64,000 nucleotides of DNA from JAABVY01 sp964627935 (lineage in GTDB: Bacteria; Zixibacteria; MSB-5A5; JAABVY01): the NCBI GenBank assembly GCA_964627935.1, contig CAZVLB010000005.1, positions 154,411-218,410 of the forward strand, in the 5' to 3' direction. Positions 36,918-45,833 of this stretch are shown piece by piece. The notes under the pieces are model-generated. The model had not been told where the DNA came from. It did not search any database and was given only the letters and a program-made list of their open reading frames with translations. The position numbers were made by a program, and so were the translations under genes. Position 1 is the stretch's first letter. Each line of letters begins with the position of its first letter.

Positions 36918-37946
36918 ATGCCCTCGACAAAAATAATCTGTACCCTGGGACCAGCGTCAAGCAACATCGAAACGCTGCGCAGGATGATTGCGGGCGGGAT
37001 GAGTGTGGCAAGGCTTAATTTCTCGCACGGCAGTCATGCCGAACACAAGAAACGAATCGATCTGATCAGAAAGCTCAATCAAGAGATGGGCAGGGATGTC
37101 AGGATCCTGCAGGACCTGGAGGGTTTCCGTATTCGTGTCGGTGAATTCAAGAATGGCGATTCGATCGCGCTGGAAAAGGGGCAGATAATCCGCATGACCA
37201 ATCGTCCGGATTTCGATGGCCCGGATGTTATCCCTTTCGATTACCCCGGATCATTGAATGACATAAAAAGAAACAGCTATGTATATATCAACGATGGTTA
37301 TATCGCCTTGCACGTATTGGAACATCATGAGGATTATATCAAGACCGAGGTTGTGCTGCCCGGCATTGTCGAGGAGAACAAGGGTGTCAATGTGCCCGGC
37401 GCGGAATTGAAATTCCATGAGGCGACCGAAAAAGACAAGCGTGATATCAAATTCGGCCTGGAAAATAAAGTCGACTGGATCGCGCAGTCATTTGTGCGCA
37501 CCGAGAGGGATATAATCGTCCTCAATGAACAGATGAGCGTAAACGGCGGAACAGCGAAAATAATCGCCAAAATCGAAAACCGCGAGGGGATTAAAAATGT
37601 CGATGATATCATTGCAGTTTCGGATGGTATCATGGTTGCCCGTGGCGATATGGGCGTTTCCCTGCCGATTTACGAGGTGCCCATGATTCAGAAGATGATC
37701 ATCAACAAATGCAACGAGGCCGGCAAAATCGCCATTACCGCTACGCAGATGCTGGAATCGATGACCACCAATATCCGTCCCACCCGTGCCGAGGTCAGCG
37801 ATGTTGCCAATGCGATCATTGACGGCACCGATTATATTATGCTCTCGGGCGAGACGGCGGTGGGTAAATACCCGGTCGAGACAGTTGAGATGATGACCCG
37901 CATAATCAAGTTCACCGAGCTGTCCTGCAAACGCAAAACTTCCTGA
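36918..37946 (+). CDS. pyk: Pyruvate kinase, short form lacking C-terminal domain
   Basis: A 342-residue pyruvate kinase. It has KIICTLGPAS (about 5-14), LNFSHG, and the B domain (about 70-165). The catalytic segment IAKIENREG (about 214-222) contains the proton-handling Lys, and VARGDMGV, ATQMLESM and LSGETAVGKYP follow. Most bacterial enzymes run to about 470 residues; this one stops after the barrel domain and has no C-terminal regulatory domain. It may therefore lack effector control. The frame ends cleanly with a stop, and no continuation appears downstream. Confidence 0.9.
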   Translation: MPSTKIICTLGPASSNIETLRRMIAGGMSVARLNFSHGSHAEHKKRIDLIRKLNQEMGRDVRILQDLEGFRIRVGEFKNGDSIALEKGQIIRMTNRPDFDGPDVIPFDYPGSLNDIKRNSYVYINDGYIALHVLEHHEDYIKTEVVLPGIVEENKGVNVPGAELKFHEATEKDKRDIKFGLENKVDWIAQSFVRTERDIIVLNEQMSVNGGTAKIIAKIENREGIKNVDDIIAVSDGIMVARGDMGVSLPIYEVPMIQKMIINKCNEAGKIAITATQMLESMTTNIRPTRAEVSDVANAIIDGTDYIMLSGETAVGKYPVETVEMMTRIIKFTELSCKRKTS

Positions 37947-38097
37947 TCACTGCTAAGTTAAAATAGCGTCTAATAAATATCGAGAAACTGGGGTCATTTT
38001 GCGTCGAACTCCGGCTTGTAAATGCTGTTCTGATGTTTATATGGGCTGAGATGAATCGCAATCAATTTCATGAAAATAAATTAAAAGGAGTACACAG

Positions 38098-39141
38098 ATG
38101 CGTTACAAACTTCTGGGACGAAGCGGACTGCGTGTTTCGGAACTGGCACTTGGGGCAATGACCTTCGGCGAGGAATGGGGCTGGGGTTCCTCCAAAGATG
38201 AGAGCAGGAAAGTATTCGATGCCTATGCCGAGGCGGGCGGTAATTTTATCGACAGCGCCAATAAATATACCCTGGGCACCAGCGAAAAATTCTGCGGCGA
38301 ATTTATATCCCACGACCGTCACCGCTTTGTGCTGGCCACAAAATATACCCTCTCGATGAAAGATGATGATCCCAATTATCACGGCAACCATCGCAAAAAC
38401 CTGATGCAGGCGGTCGAAAACAGCCTGGAACGCCTGGGAACAGAATATATCGACCTGCTCTGGTTGCATGCCTGGGATTATACCACGCCATTGGATGAAG
38501 TCATGCGCGGGCTGGATGACCTGATTCGTCAGGGCAAGGTGTTCTATATCGGTATCTCCGATACGCCGGCATGGATCGTCTCGCGGGCCAATATGATGGC
38601 TGAGTTGCGCGGATGGACGCAGTTTGTCGGCCTGCAGATCAAATACAGCCTGCTGGAACGCACTGTGGAACGTGAACTTCTGCCCATGTCACGCGCGCTG
38701 GATCTGGGTGTGACGCCCTGGGGCGTTATCGGAGGCGGTGTGCTGACCGGCAAATACAGTAAGAAAGAGGGCAAGGTCGAGGCCAAAGATTCCGAACGGG
38801 TCAAGACTCGCGATGATGTCCCCGATCGTGATCTGGAGATTGCCGATGCGGTCGTTGAGATTGCCGAAAAGCGCGATGTCAGCCCGGCCCAGGTGGCAAT
38901 CAACTGGACCCGTCAGCAAGCGGATAATATTATCCCGATAATAGGTGCCCGGACAGAGAAGCAGGTCAAAGATAATCTTGCCTGCCTCGATTTTGAATTG
39001 AATGATGATGAACTGAAACGGCTGGATGAAGTCAGCAAGATTGAACTCGGTTTCCCGCATGAGTTCCTTGATTCGGAAACGATTCGCAAGGTTCTTTTCG
39101 GTGATAATTACGAGTTGATCGACAATCATCACAAGTTTTAG
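38098..39141 (+). CDS. Aldo/keto reductase
   Basis: A 347-residue AKR-superfamily barrel. The tetrad is visible: Asp in FIDSANKY (about 51-58), Tyr in the same stretch, Lys in LATKYTL (about 79-85), and His in LLWLHAWD (about 119-126). GKVFYIGISD and the C-terminal NADPH-binding stretch QAxNIIPIIGARTEKQ also fit. It is of the YajO/Tas-like subgroup, reducing aldehydes or ketones with NADPH. AAGGAG lies eight bases upstream of the ATG. It is monocistronic between gaps. Confidence 0.9.
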   Translation: MRYKLLGRSGLRVSELALGAMTFGEEWGWGSSKDESRKVFDAYAEAGGNFIDSANKYTLGTSEKFCGEFISHDRHRFVLATKYTLSMKDDDPNYHGNHRKNLMQAVENSLERLGTEYIDLLWLHAWDYTTPLDEVMRGLDDLIRQGKVFYIGISDTPAWIVSRANMMAELRGWTQFVGLQIKYSLLERTVERELLPMSRALDLGVTPWGVIGGGVLTGKYSKKEGKVEAKDSERVKTRDDVPDRDLEIADAVVEIAEKRDVSPAQVAINWTRQQADNIIPIIGARTEKQVKDNLACLDFELNDDELKRLDEVSKIELGFPHEFLDSETIRKVLFGDNYELIDNHHKF

Positions 39142-39549
39142 CATATTGATTTTTGTGACGGGCGAAAGTGTGTCGAACCATGCCATTCCGGACGTGACAA
39201 TCTCAGTTCTTATTCATATTCGAGATTAGATTGCCACATCGCTTTGCTCCTTTCAATGGTATGGTTCTATTGTTTTGCTTGAGCTGGTTTTGCAAGCGAC
39301 TACAGTGGTTGTGTCGGTTCTTGGCTCCGGCTTTAGCCGGAGGTGTGAACTGACACTTTGGGGCTTGGTGTATATCGGCAGTTCACCACTGCGTTAAAGA
39401 ACTGCCGAAACGAGTGCTTGTTTTGTATAAGCAAATCCGGTTGGCCTGCCCAAACCTGTTTGGGCAGGATTCCTATCCTGCCCGAAATGTCGGGTTTCTC
39501 ATTACGCTTCGCTTCATTCGGAACCCGACCTATGTGCTGGCAAAGGATC
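39142..39549. repeat. Gap with palindromic repeats
   Basis: It holds GGCAGTTCACC...AAAGAACTGCC (39380-39407), CCTGCCCAAA-CCTG-TTTGGGCAGG near 39445, and GGGCAGGAT-TCCT-ATCCTGCCC (39462-39483). The right-end unit AATGTCGGGTTTCTC...GGAACCCGACC follows (39486-39530). No gene supported. Confidence 0.7.
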
Positions 39550-40089
39550 TTACGCCAGGTTCTTAAACGGCAGGTAGCTCATGAAATCGCAATGATGCAC
39601 GATGTAGGCCTCGGTCGACCGTTTGACCATATCACCCTCGCCGGCATGAGCGGCTATGATATGGCAGACCTCCTTGGGTACGCCGCATTGCATCGCCAGC
39701 CCCACGCCTGAGAATGGATGACGAAGCGCCTTGCCGTAATCCGATTGCACTGCCTTGCCGTCTTTCTTCTCATATTCGAGCAGTTTACCGACATCGGCCA
39801 GGATCGCGCCGGCGATTACGACATTCATATTGATCGGCAGGTTATCCCCGAAAAATTCGGCCATCGTTTCACCGCATTGTTTGGCCAGATGAACAACCGC
39901 GCGTTTGTGGGCCATGAATGTCACCTTGCAGTTTGGTATCAAAAGCGTAAACGGGATTTCGTTCAGGTCGGAGATAGTCAGCGGGCTTTTATCGAGAGCC
40001 ATCGACCATGTCATGGCCGTGCTCTCCATGATCTTGTTGTCCTTGATCCAATCCAGCTCCGGCCAGAGCTCGAAGACCTCTTCCATCAT
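39550..40089 (-). CDS. HD-domain protein, first His of the HD pair is Ala
   Basis: A 179-residue protein of the HD superfamily, phosphohydrolases with a metal site of His, His-Asp, His and Asp. Expected ligands are seen at AHKR (about 60), then ILADVGKLLEY (about 96-106), RHPFSGVGLA (about 124) and AAHAGEG (about 146). In the doublet the first position is Ala, not His, so only the Asp remains; metal binding may be changed. The longer frame starts at a GTG, but AAAGGA eight bases before ATG 40089 favours this start. Predicted cytosolic. Confidence 0.7.
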   Translation of the reverse strand: MMEEVFELWPELDWIKDNKIMESTAMTWSMALDKSPLTISDLNEIPFTLLIPNCKVTFMAHKRAVVHLAKQCGETMAEFFGDNLPINMNVVIAGAILADVGKLLEYEKKDGKAVQSDYGKALRHPFSGVGLAMQCGVPKEVCHIIAAHAGEGDMVKRSTEAYIVHHCDFMSYLPFKNLA

Positions 40090-40213
40090 TGTCGTATTCC
40101 TTTCCACACAGATTAATATTTTCGCTTAATCTAAGAAAGTTGATATGAAAGTCAATCAGATTAGGATGGGATTACATGCGTGAAATGGTCTTTTTTGGGG
40201 AGTCATTGCTTTA

Positions 40214-40472
40214 GTAGGTCGCGGTTCTGAGCGCAAGCGAAAAACCCGACATGTGATTCCGTCAGGAAAGGATTCCTGACGGCGCATGGCGGGGCAGTCT
40301 TTTTATGAGCGGCAGTTCACCATCCCGATAAATCGGGACTCAAGAACCGCCGCAACTTTTTAGTCTCAGGATGTTCTGCCATGTCTTGATTCAAACTTTA
40401 GTTTGAATCAAGACATGGCAGGATTATGTCGGGTTTCTCATTTCGCTTCGCTTCATTCGGAGCCCGATCTAC
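40214..40472. repeat. Large composite repeat with paired ends
   Basis: The left end TAGGTCGCGGTTC...AACCCGACAT and the right end ATGTCGGGTTTCTC...AGCCCGATCTAC are imperfect inverted copies of each other, 259 bp overall. Inside are GTCAGGAA-AGG-TTCCTGAC (near 40260-40282), GGCAGTTCACC...GAACCGCC and the long hairpin at 40376-40421. Bases 40090-40213 and 40473-40505 show nothing else. Confidence 0.75.
40376..40421. repeat. Perfect 21-bp inverted repeat
   Basis: Left arm 40376-40396 starts CTGCCATGTCTTG; loop TTTA 40397-40400; right arm 40401-40421 ends CAAGACATGGCAG. Every base pairs. It sits inside the composite repeat and could form a cruciform or an RNA hairpin. No T-run follows. Confidence 0.85.
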
Positions 40473-40505
40473 GTGCTTATTTAATGTATTAAGCACTCCC
40501 AAACA

Positions 40506-40760
40506 TTAGCTTGGAAAGATTATATGCTTTGTTATCAAGAATAGGGATGCGCCAAGGACAATCATTATGCTACCAACCCAGTTATACCTGTGCCCACGAT
40601 CAGTATACCATTCTCTCCAATTGGAATATTGTCTGGGATTCCATACCGGAAAATTTGGAAATTTCGATGTTCTATATTTTAGTGCCAGAAATAAGAGAAC
40701 TGCACCACATATTTCCGCTGTTAAAGATGCGATGTAAATTATTCCCTCTAATAAATACAC
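40506..40760 (-). CDS. Small two-helix membrane protein
   Basis: An 84-residue protein, GTG start. Two hydrophobic segments (about 3-27 and 61-80) with a charged, aromatic loop between (WNPRQYSNWREWYTDRGHRYNW). No known family. AAAGG lies eleven bases upstream, a loose fit. It belongs to an AT-rich stretch that runs to about 43.6 kb and may be transferred DNA. Confidence 0.45.
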   Translation of the reverse strand: MYLLEGIIYIASLTAEICGAVLLFLALKYRTSKFPNFPVWNPRQYSNWREWYTDRGHRYNWVGSIMIVLGASLFLITKHIIFPS

Positions 40761-40871
40761 AAAATATCTGCCTTTAAAGTGATGATATTATAGATAATCA
40801 AAATATTATTATGTGTATTCCCGGCAGGCGATTTCACGCCCGCCGGAAATACTTAAGGAATATAATAGCAT

Positions 40872-41770
40872 TTAATCCCAAATTCCTGTTATCCATTTCC
40901 AAATCGAAGAAATAGCACATGCTATACTTGTTCCAAGTGATGGTACGCATATTGGATTTGCAAGTCCACCAAGTATCGGAAAACATTTAAGGCTTCCAAG
41001 CGCGGCTAGGGCACATACTTTTTCCTGCTCATGATCTCGGTAGTCATACCCTTCAGGTGGATTACCATCATAAACCCTGTCAGAAATCAATTGCCAGAAG
41101 TCATCGCTATCGAGAAGGTATGTCATCAATTCACCCTCATAATTATTATTAATGGCTGTTGTTGTGTCATAGAATTCTTCGAATTCCTGTGAAAGTGAAT
41201 CGATTAAGTTCTTTTCCTGCCGGCTGTAACCGGTAGTATCTCCGCGCATTCCATCCAATAAGCTCTTGGCATAGGTCAAGGTTAGAGTGTCGCCATTCTG
41301 GATAAAGGTCTCAGTATAGTTGCTGCCTGATTCTCAAATCTCAAGATAGAGCTCATCACCATCGGCAATCTCGTTTATTCCTACCCAGCTTGTATCATCC
41401 AAGTCCCATTTGAATTCGTATTGCCATAGGGTGTCATTAAGGCTGGTGTTGTAGAGCAGTGCCGTCCACCCTGTGTCAACATAGTGAGGAGAAAAAGACT
41501 TTATCTCGGCCTTGTATCCTGAAACGGATCCGCCATGATATACTGTGATATCAAATGTGATCTCAGAATGTTCGGAATCAGGAGAAATATTATCTACCTC
41601 CACAGAATCCTCGAAGGAAATATCCAAGATCCCCATGAATTTGGGATTTTTAACGGGATTACCGCTGTTATTGACCTTTGAATCGTTGCATTGTATTATG
41701 AAAATACAGAGCGCGAGCAAGGCGACGCCCCCCCCCGCAACTTATTGCTAGTAAACGCATTGCGAAACAT
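40872..41770 (-). pseudogene. Broken or phase-variable secreted protein gene
   Basis: One gene is split by two lesions. AAGGGG lies seven bases before ATG 41770, and the frame reads MFRNAFTSNKL into a run of nine G (41728-41736). With nine G the frame shifts and stops soon after. With ten (or seven) it continues into VALLALCIFIIQC, a good signal sequence, and the 128-residue domain ending YLEI. An in-frame TGA at 41334-41336 then interrupts, after which the same frame runs to 40872. The repaired product would be about 300 residues, exported, with a helical Cys-containing C-terminus. No family is recognised. Confidence 0.7.
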
Positions 41771-42398
41771 GAATACCCCTTGTTTTGATTTTTCCTATTC
41801 GCCATCAAAATAAATATAATTTCTTAAAAGCCTCCTTTCAAGAAACGCGGTGAAAAAGCCCCAATACCCCTTAGATTCATTTTGAGATGCACCCTTGCTA
41901 AAAATATAATTAGACTGCATTACATTGTCAATAATATTTTATATATTTTTCTTATATACTAAATAGAGTTGTATTAAACTGAGAGAAAAATATCAAAAAA
42001 TAGTATTATTTATTTTTTCTTTTACAAATTGATTATAATGGTTGAGTTGTTTGCTTGATTAAACATAATAATTTGTGACGGTGACCCTAAATAGAATCGA
42101 AAATAGAGGGGAATATGCAAAGTCTTAAGGAAACCTCATAACTATAATAATTTAAGTCCATTCATTGCTCCTGGTGTTTATTTCAGAAGTATGCGGCATG
42201 GCTTAAACGAAGCATAAACTGCATATGCGTTTAAGATAGTCATTTGTCAACAATATTAAAGCTGAGGTGGGACATTGGAGTAAAATGGCTTGGGAAATTA
42301 CTAGGTGTCTATTTAGGAATGTTAAATTAAAGCAAGGTAAAAAAAGAGTAGATTTTCTTGGATAAAATAGCAAAGTCCCAAAATGGGAGGATATGGTA
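41771..42398. other. AT-rich gap without genes
   Basis: A 628-bp stretch markedly richer in A and T than the rest of the window. No coding frame, tRNA or terminator could be supported. It contains long A/T runs near 41930-42060 and a TATAAT-like sequence near 42033. GGGAGG at its right end serves the next gene. Confidence 0.55.
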
Positions 42399-43574
42399 AT
42401 GTTCAGGTTATATTTGGTAATATTTGGTTTAATATCACTTTTGGAAAGTTCTCAATGCATTGTTGATGATCATCATATGGCCATTCCTTTCGAATTGAAA
42501 GGACATGCAATTCTTTTCAATGTTAAGATCAATGATAGTCCTAAAACATACAAGTTCGCCTTTGATACTGGTGGGATAACCACGATAAATCCACGCTTAT
42601 TTGAGGAACTAAATGTCATCCCTGCAAAATCTCAATCCTTTTTCGTAGTAAACCTTGCAAAGCATTATTATCAAATAGATTCGTTGCAAATTGGACCTGT
42701 TAAGAAGGTCAAAATAGATATGTTGTCTCTTCAGTCTGGAAATAGGGATCTGTACGACGGATTAGATGGTTTCATAGGTCTGGAGTATTTTGAAGACTAT
42801 ACCTTAACATTAGATTATAAAAATAGACATCTCTTGCTTTCGGATAATAAAAAACCTATGAAGGCAAATAACAAATCAATACTGCTTGATTATCGGGATG
42901 AAGGAAAGCCGACTGCAATCCGCATAGAACTAAAGCTTGATAATGACTTAAGAATTAAAGCCCTTTTGGATACCGGATGTCCTGTCGGACTTATTTTACC
43001 AGTATCCTATTTGGATTCTATAGGTGATCTTCTCGGACAATCACTGATTGAATCAAATGGTGTCATCATAGATCCCATATTCGCGGAATCGGGAAAAAGT
43101 TATATGGGAAGAATACCGATGCTGCAAATTGATGGAATTGAGTTCAGAAACATGCCCGCCTACTTTTTTGGCTTTAAAGCCTTTATCGGTGAGGATTTTC
43201 TTCAGGCATTTAAGTTGACAATCGACCAGAGAAGGAATGAAATCCTCTTGGAGCGGCACGATGACGGAGCTTTGGAGCACAACATATTGTCCTTTGGTTT
43301 AAACTTGACCGAGGAAGATAGCAATAGGTTTTTCGTTAAAGGAGTATGGGAGAATTCTTCGGCAGACGAGAAGGGAATTAGCCTTGGTGATGAGATACTT
43401 GAAGTCAATGGAAAAAAAGTGTCCGAATATGAAAATTATGAACTACATAAATTGTTCACAAGCAGGCAGATTGTTGAAATAGAGCTGAAAATCAAAAGAG
43501 AAAAAGAAGAAAAATTGATTAGTCTAAAGAAGAAACCGCTATTGCCGGAAATTCAGGTTCATCCAGCAGATTAG
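42399..43574 (+). CDS. Retropepsin-like aspartyl protease with C-terminal PDZ domain
   Basis: A 391-residue secreted protein with an N-terminal signal (FRLYLVIFGLISLL). It has two aspartyl-protease motifs, FDTGG (about 55-59) and LDTGC (about 189-193), so both lobes sit in one chain. A PDZ domain (about 300-375) follows, with GDEILEVNGKKV. Proteins of this type are periplasmic proteases of unknown target. GGGAGG lies eight bases before ATG 42399; an ATG six bases earlier is too close to it. Low GC, unlike the housekeeping genes. Confidence 0.82.
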   Translation: MFRLYLVIFGLISLLESSQCIVDDHHMAIPFELKGHAILFNVKINDSPKTYKFAFDTGGITTINPRLFEELNVIPAKSQSFFVVNLAKHYYQIDSLQIGPVKKVKIDMLSLQSGNRDLYDGLDGFIGLEYFEDYTLTLDYKNRHLLLSDNKKPMKANNKSILLDYRDEGKPTAIRIELKLDNDLRIKALLDTGCPVGLILPVSYLDSIGDLLGQSLIESNGVIIDPIFAESGKSYMGRIPMLQIDGIEFRNMPAYFFGFKAFIGEDFLQAFKLTIDQRRNEILLERHDDGALEHNILSFGLNLTEEDSNRFFVKGVWENSSADEKGISLGDEILEVNGKKVSEYENYELHKLFTSRQIVEIELKIKREKEEKLISLKKKPLLPEIQVHPAD

Positions 43575-43836
43575 ATTGCCATATATTTTTAAAGCGAAAT
43601 GGGCTTCCCCCGATATAACGGACATCAAGTTAAGTTGGTTTTGCCGGTTCCTGATCTGACACTCTATGCTGATTAAATGACGGTAGTTCACCGCTGCGCT
43701 AAAGAACTGCCGCAGGATAGTCTCGCTTCTGCCGGGGTTCTCATTTTGCTTCGCTTCCTTCGGAACCCAGCCTACCAGACTATATCCTGTGCGCGTTGTA
43801 CGTCCACGTGCGCCGCGTAGAATGAAATTTTGCCGC
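43575..43836. repeat. Gap with palindromic repeats
   Basis: It holds GTAGTTCACCGCTGCGCTAAAGAACTGCC near 43683, a right-end-like unit with CTTCGGAACCCAGCC near 43757-43775, and GTGCGCGTTGTACGTCCACGTGCGCC (43789-43814 region) related to the 55-bp unit. No gene supported. Confidence 0.6.
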
Positions 43837-44745
43837 CTATCCCAGCACCCGGTTCAAATGGCCCCTGGAATCTTTCAACAGCTTGCGCGCGGTCTGTTTA
43901 TCGACATCCTTGAAATGCATCACAATCGCGGTCTTGACATGGCCATCCGCGCTGTCCAGAAGTTTCCTGGCCTGATTATATTTCAGATCGCAGACTGTCA
44001 TCAAAACCCGGATCGATCTTTGTACCAGCTTTTCAGATGTTGCCTGCAGATCCACCATCAGGTTGCCATAGGTCTTGCCCAGCTTAATCATCGACGCGGT
44101 GGTGATCATGTTGAGTACCAGCTTGGTGGCAGTGCCCGCTTTCATGCGAGTTGAACCGGCTACCGCCTCCGGGCCGGTTAACGGGTTGATGACAATATCC
44201 GGCTTGAATTGCAGTTTGACCGGTTTGTTGCAGCACAGAAAAACTGTCTTTGCGCCCAGTTTCCTGGCGGTCTTGAGCGCGGCCAATGTGTACGGCGTTC
44301 TGTTGGAGGTGGCGATACCGATCACGGTATCATCGGGCCCGACGTTTTTCTTTTTGATATCATCCTCACCGGCCCTTACATCATCCTCGATACCTTCTTT
44401 GGAACGCACCAACGTGCGCCGTCCACCTGCGATTATACCCTGTATCATGGATGGTTTCGTACCGAATGTGGGCGGGCATTCGGAGGCATCCAAAACACCC
44501 AGCCGTCCCGAGGTCCCTGCCCCGACATAAAAAAGCCGCCCGCCTGATTGAAATGATTTTACAACCAGGCGCACGGCCTTCTCAATTTGCGGGATAACTT
44601 TTTTGACGGCGTGCGCGACCCTGTGATCCTCGTCATTGATCAGCTCGAGAACTTTGCGCAACGGCACCCTGTCGATTGACCGGGTATGCTGATTGCGCAT
44701 CTCGGTCGTCAGGTTCTTGATCTGATCATAGACTTTTTTCGACAT
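43837..44745 (-). CDS. murQ: N-acetylmuramic acid 6-phosphate etherase
   Basis: A 302-residue SIS-domain enzyme. It cleaves the lactyl ether of MurNAc-6-phosphate, giving GlcNAc-6-phosphate for cell-wall recycling. Typical stretches: TRSIDRVPL (about 21-29), GRLFYVGAGTSGRLGVLDASE (split here at about 66-86), PPTFGT, and STRMKAGTATKL (about 208-219). Length matches the family. Its start overlaps the stop of the lipoprotein gene upstream, so the two are co-transcribed. No murP or anmK is nearby. Confidence 0.96.
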   Translation of the reverse strand: MSKKVYDQIKNLTTEMRNQHTRSIDRVPLRKVLELINDEDHRVAHAVKKVIPQIEKAVRLVVKSFQSGGRLFYVGAGTSGRLGVLDASECPPTFGTKPSMIQGIIAGGRRTLVRSKEGIEDDVRAGEDDIKKKNVGPDDTVIGIATSNRTPYTLAALKTARKLGAKTVFLCCNKPVKLQFKPDIVINPLTGPEAVAGSTRMKAGTATKLVLNMITTASMIKLGKTYGNLMVDLQATSEKLVQRSIRVLMTVCDLKYNQARKLLDSADGHVKTAIVMHFKDVDKQTARKLLKDSRGHLNRVLG

Positions 44746-45521
44746 CAGGGATTCGCAATCACCTCTACCGAATCATAATATGACATAACCGCGGTCCCGA
44801 ACCGTCCCTCGACACCGATACGGTCGATATTATCCTCGAAACCGGTATCAGGATAGGGGAAGAATATTCGGTCATTTTCCTCGATCAATGCATCGGAATA
44901 GAATGTCTGATAAAAAGCGACAACATAGAATCTATAAATACCCGGAACCCGTTCGCCATCGGGAGTCGTAAACGCATCCGCCGGTATGGTGGCGTTATTG
45001 ACCGAATTGACAAAGATCGTATACGGCGATACCGTGCTGCTGGGCGGATCAACTGTCAGGAAATAGCCGAAATCCTGGCTGGGAGCCTGCCATGAAAGAG
45101 ACACTGTGCCGCCATTGTAAATCCTGCTGGCCGGGTTCAGGACCGTGACCCGGAATGTGTCGGCCATATTGAATTCCTTGCTGAAGAAGAAATCGCCAAA
45201 ATCCTCAGCCACCCTCAGGGTATAGGTTGTATCCGAGGCCAGCTCGATGGAATTCTTGGGGGTCAGGTAAGCCCCTCCGCCGATTGGGTTTATCTGTGTT
45301 GAGTCGGTGCTCGACTCGATCAGGTAGACAAACAGACTGGGAATACTGGCGCCCTCCTCCAGGACAATTGCATAAGCCAGTGCAGTGGAATCATTGGGAT
45401 TGAAGTAAATCAACCCGCGAACGCTGTGATCCTCGGTGATAATGCCGGTCGGATCGCCGCTGCACCCTGTAAAAATCAGCATGAAAAAAAGTATCAGAAA
45501 TGGCAAAATAATCTTCAACAT
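44745..45521 (-). CDS. Hypothetical lipoprotein
   Basis: A 258-residue protein with a clear lipobox: a hydrophobic run FLILFFMLIFTGCSG with Cys at about 20. The mature part has beta-rich, fibronectin-like strands (YTLRVAEDFGDFFF, then YNGGTVSLSWQAPSQDFGYFLTV), as in cell-surface binding proteins. No catalytic residues or family recognised. It overlaps the murQ start by one base, so it may be linked to cell-wall recycling. Confidence 0.75.
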   Translation of the reverse strand: MLKIILPFLILFFMLIFTGCSGDPTGIITEDHSVRGLIYFNPNDSTALAYAIVLEEGASIPSLFVYLIESSTDSTQINPIGGGAYLTPKNSIELASDTTYTLRVAEDFGDFFFSKEFNMADTFRVTVLNPASRIYNGGTVSLSWQAPSQDFGYFLTVDPPSSTVSPYTIFVNSVNNATIPADAFTTPDGERVPGIYRFYVVAFYQTFYSDALIEENDRIFFPYPDTGFEDNIDRIGVEGRFGTAVMSYYDSVEVIANP

Positions 45522-45630
45522 ATAAATCCCTTCATTATATTATAATATATATTCTACATATTCTATCGTAAAATCCTAAGATAATTTGTAGAACGAATTT
45601 TTAAGTCAATTAAAAACATGCCGAAAGCGC

Positions 45631-45658
45631 TTGACAAAGAGCGGCATTTATATATTAT
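45631..45658 (+). promoter_or_regulatory. Promoter for the rpmH-rnpA cluster
   Basis: A perfect TTGACA (45631-45636), a 16-base spacer and TATTAT (45653-45658). The rpmH GTG begins 25 bases after it. GAGGT lies five bases before that GTG. Confidence 0.75.
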
Positions 45659-45683
45659 AGTAAGTTTTTGAAATGAGGTTACC

Positions 45684-45833
45684 GTGAAAAGAACGTATCA
45701 GCCATCAAGAAGAAAGCGTTTAAACGATCACGGCTTCCGTAAGAGGATGTCAACCAGAAATGGGCGCAAAGTCCTCAAAAGGCGCCGGGCAAAGGGGCGT
45801 AAACGCCTCTCGCCGCAGGTCCCAAAGAAATAG
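45684..45833 (+). CDS. rpmH: 50S ribosomal protein L34
   Basis: A 49-residue, very basic protein with the family sequence KRTYQPSRRKR, then HGFRKRMSTRNGRKVL and RRRAKGRKRL. It starts with GTG, with GAGGT five bases upstream. L34 is a small component of the large ribosomal subunit. It leads the rpmH-rnpA-yidD-yidC cluster. The only canonical start of rnpA lies inside this gene in the +1 frame. Confidence 0.97.
   Translation: MKRTYQPSRRKRLNDHGFRKRMSTRNGRKVLKRRRAKGRKRLSPQVPKK

Noticed and set aside
40376..40421. Integron attC site
   Set aside because: A perfect hairpin without the conserved attC core sites, no integrase and no cassette genes.
41334..41336. TGA read as selenocysteine
   Set aside because: No SECIS-like hairpin seen after it, no selenoprotein family match, and the same gene has a second lesion.
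45537..45630. Origin in the gap before rpmH
   Set aside because: AT-rich but no DnaA box could be found there.
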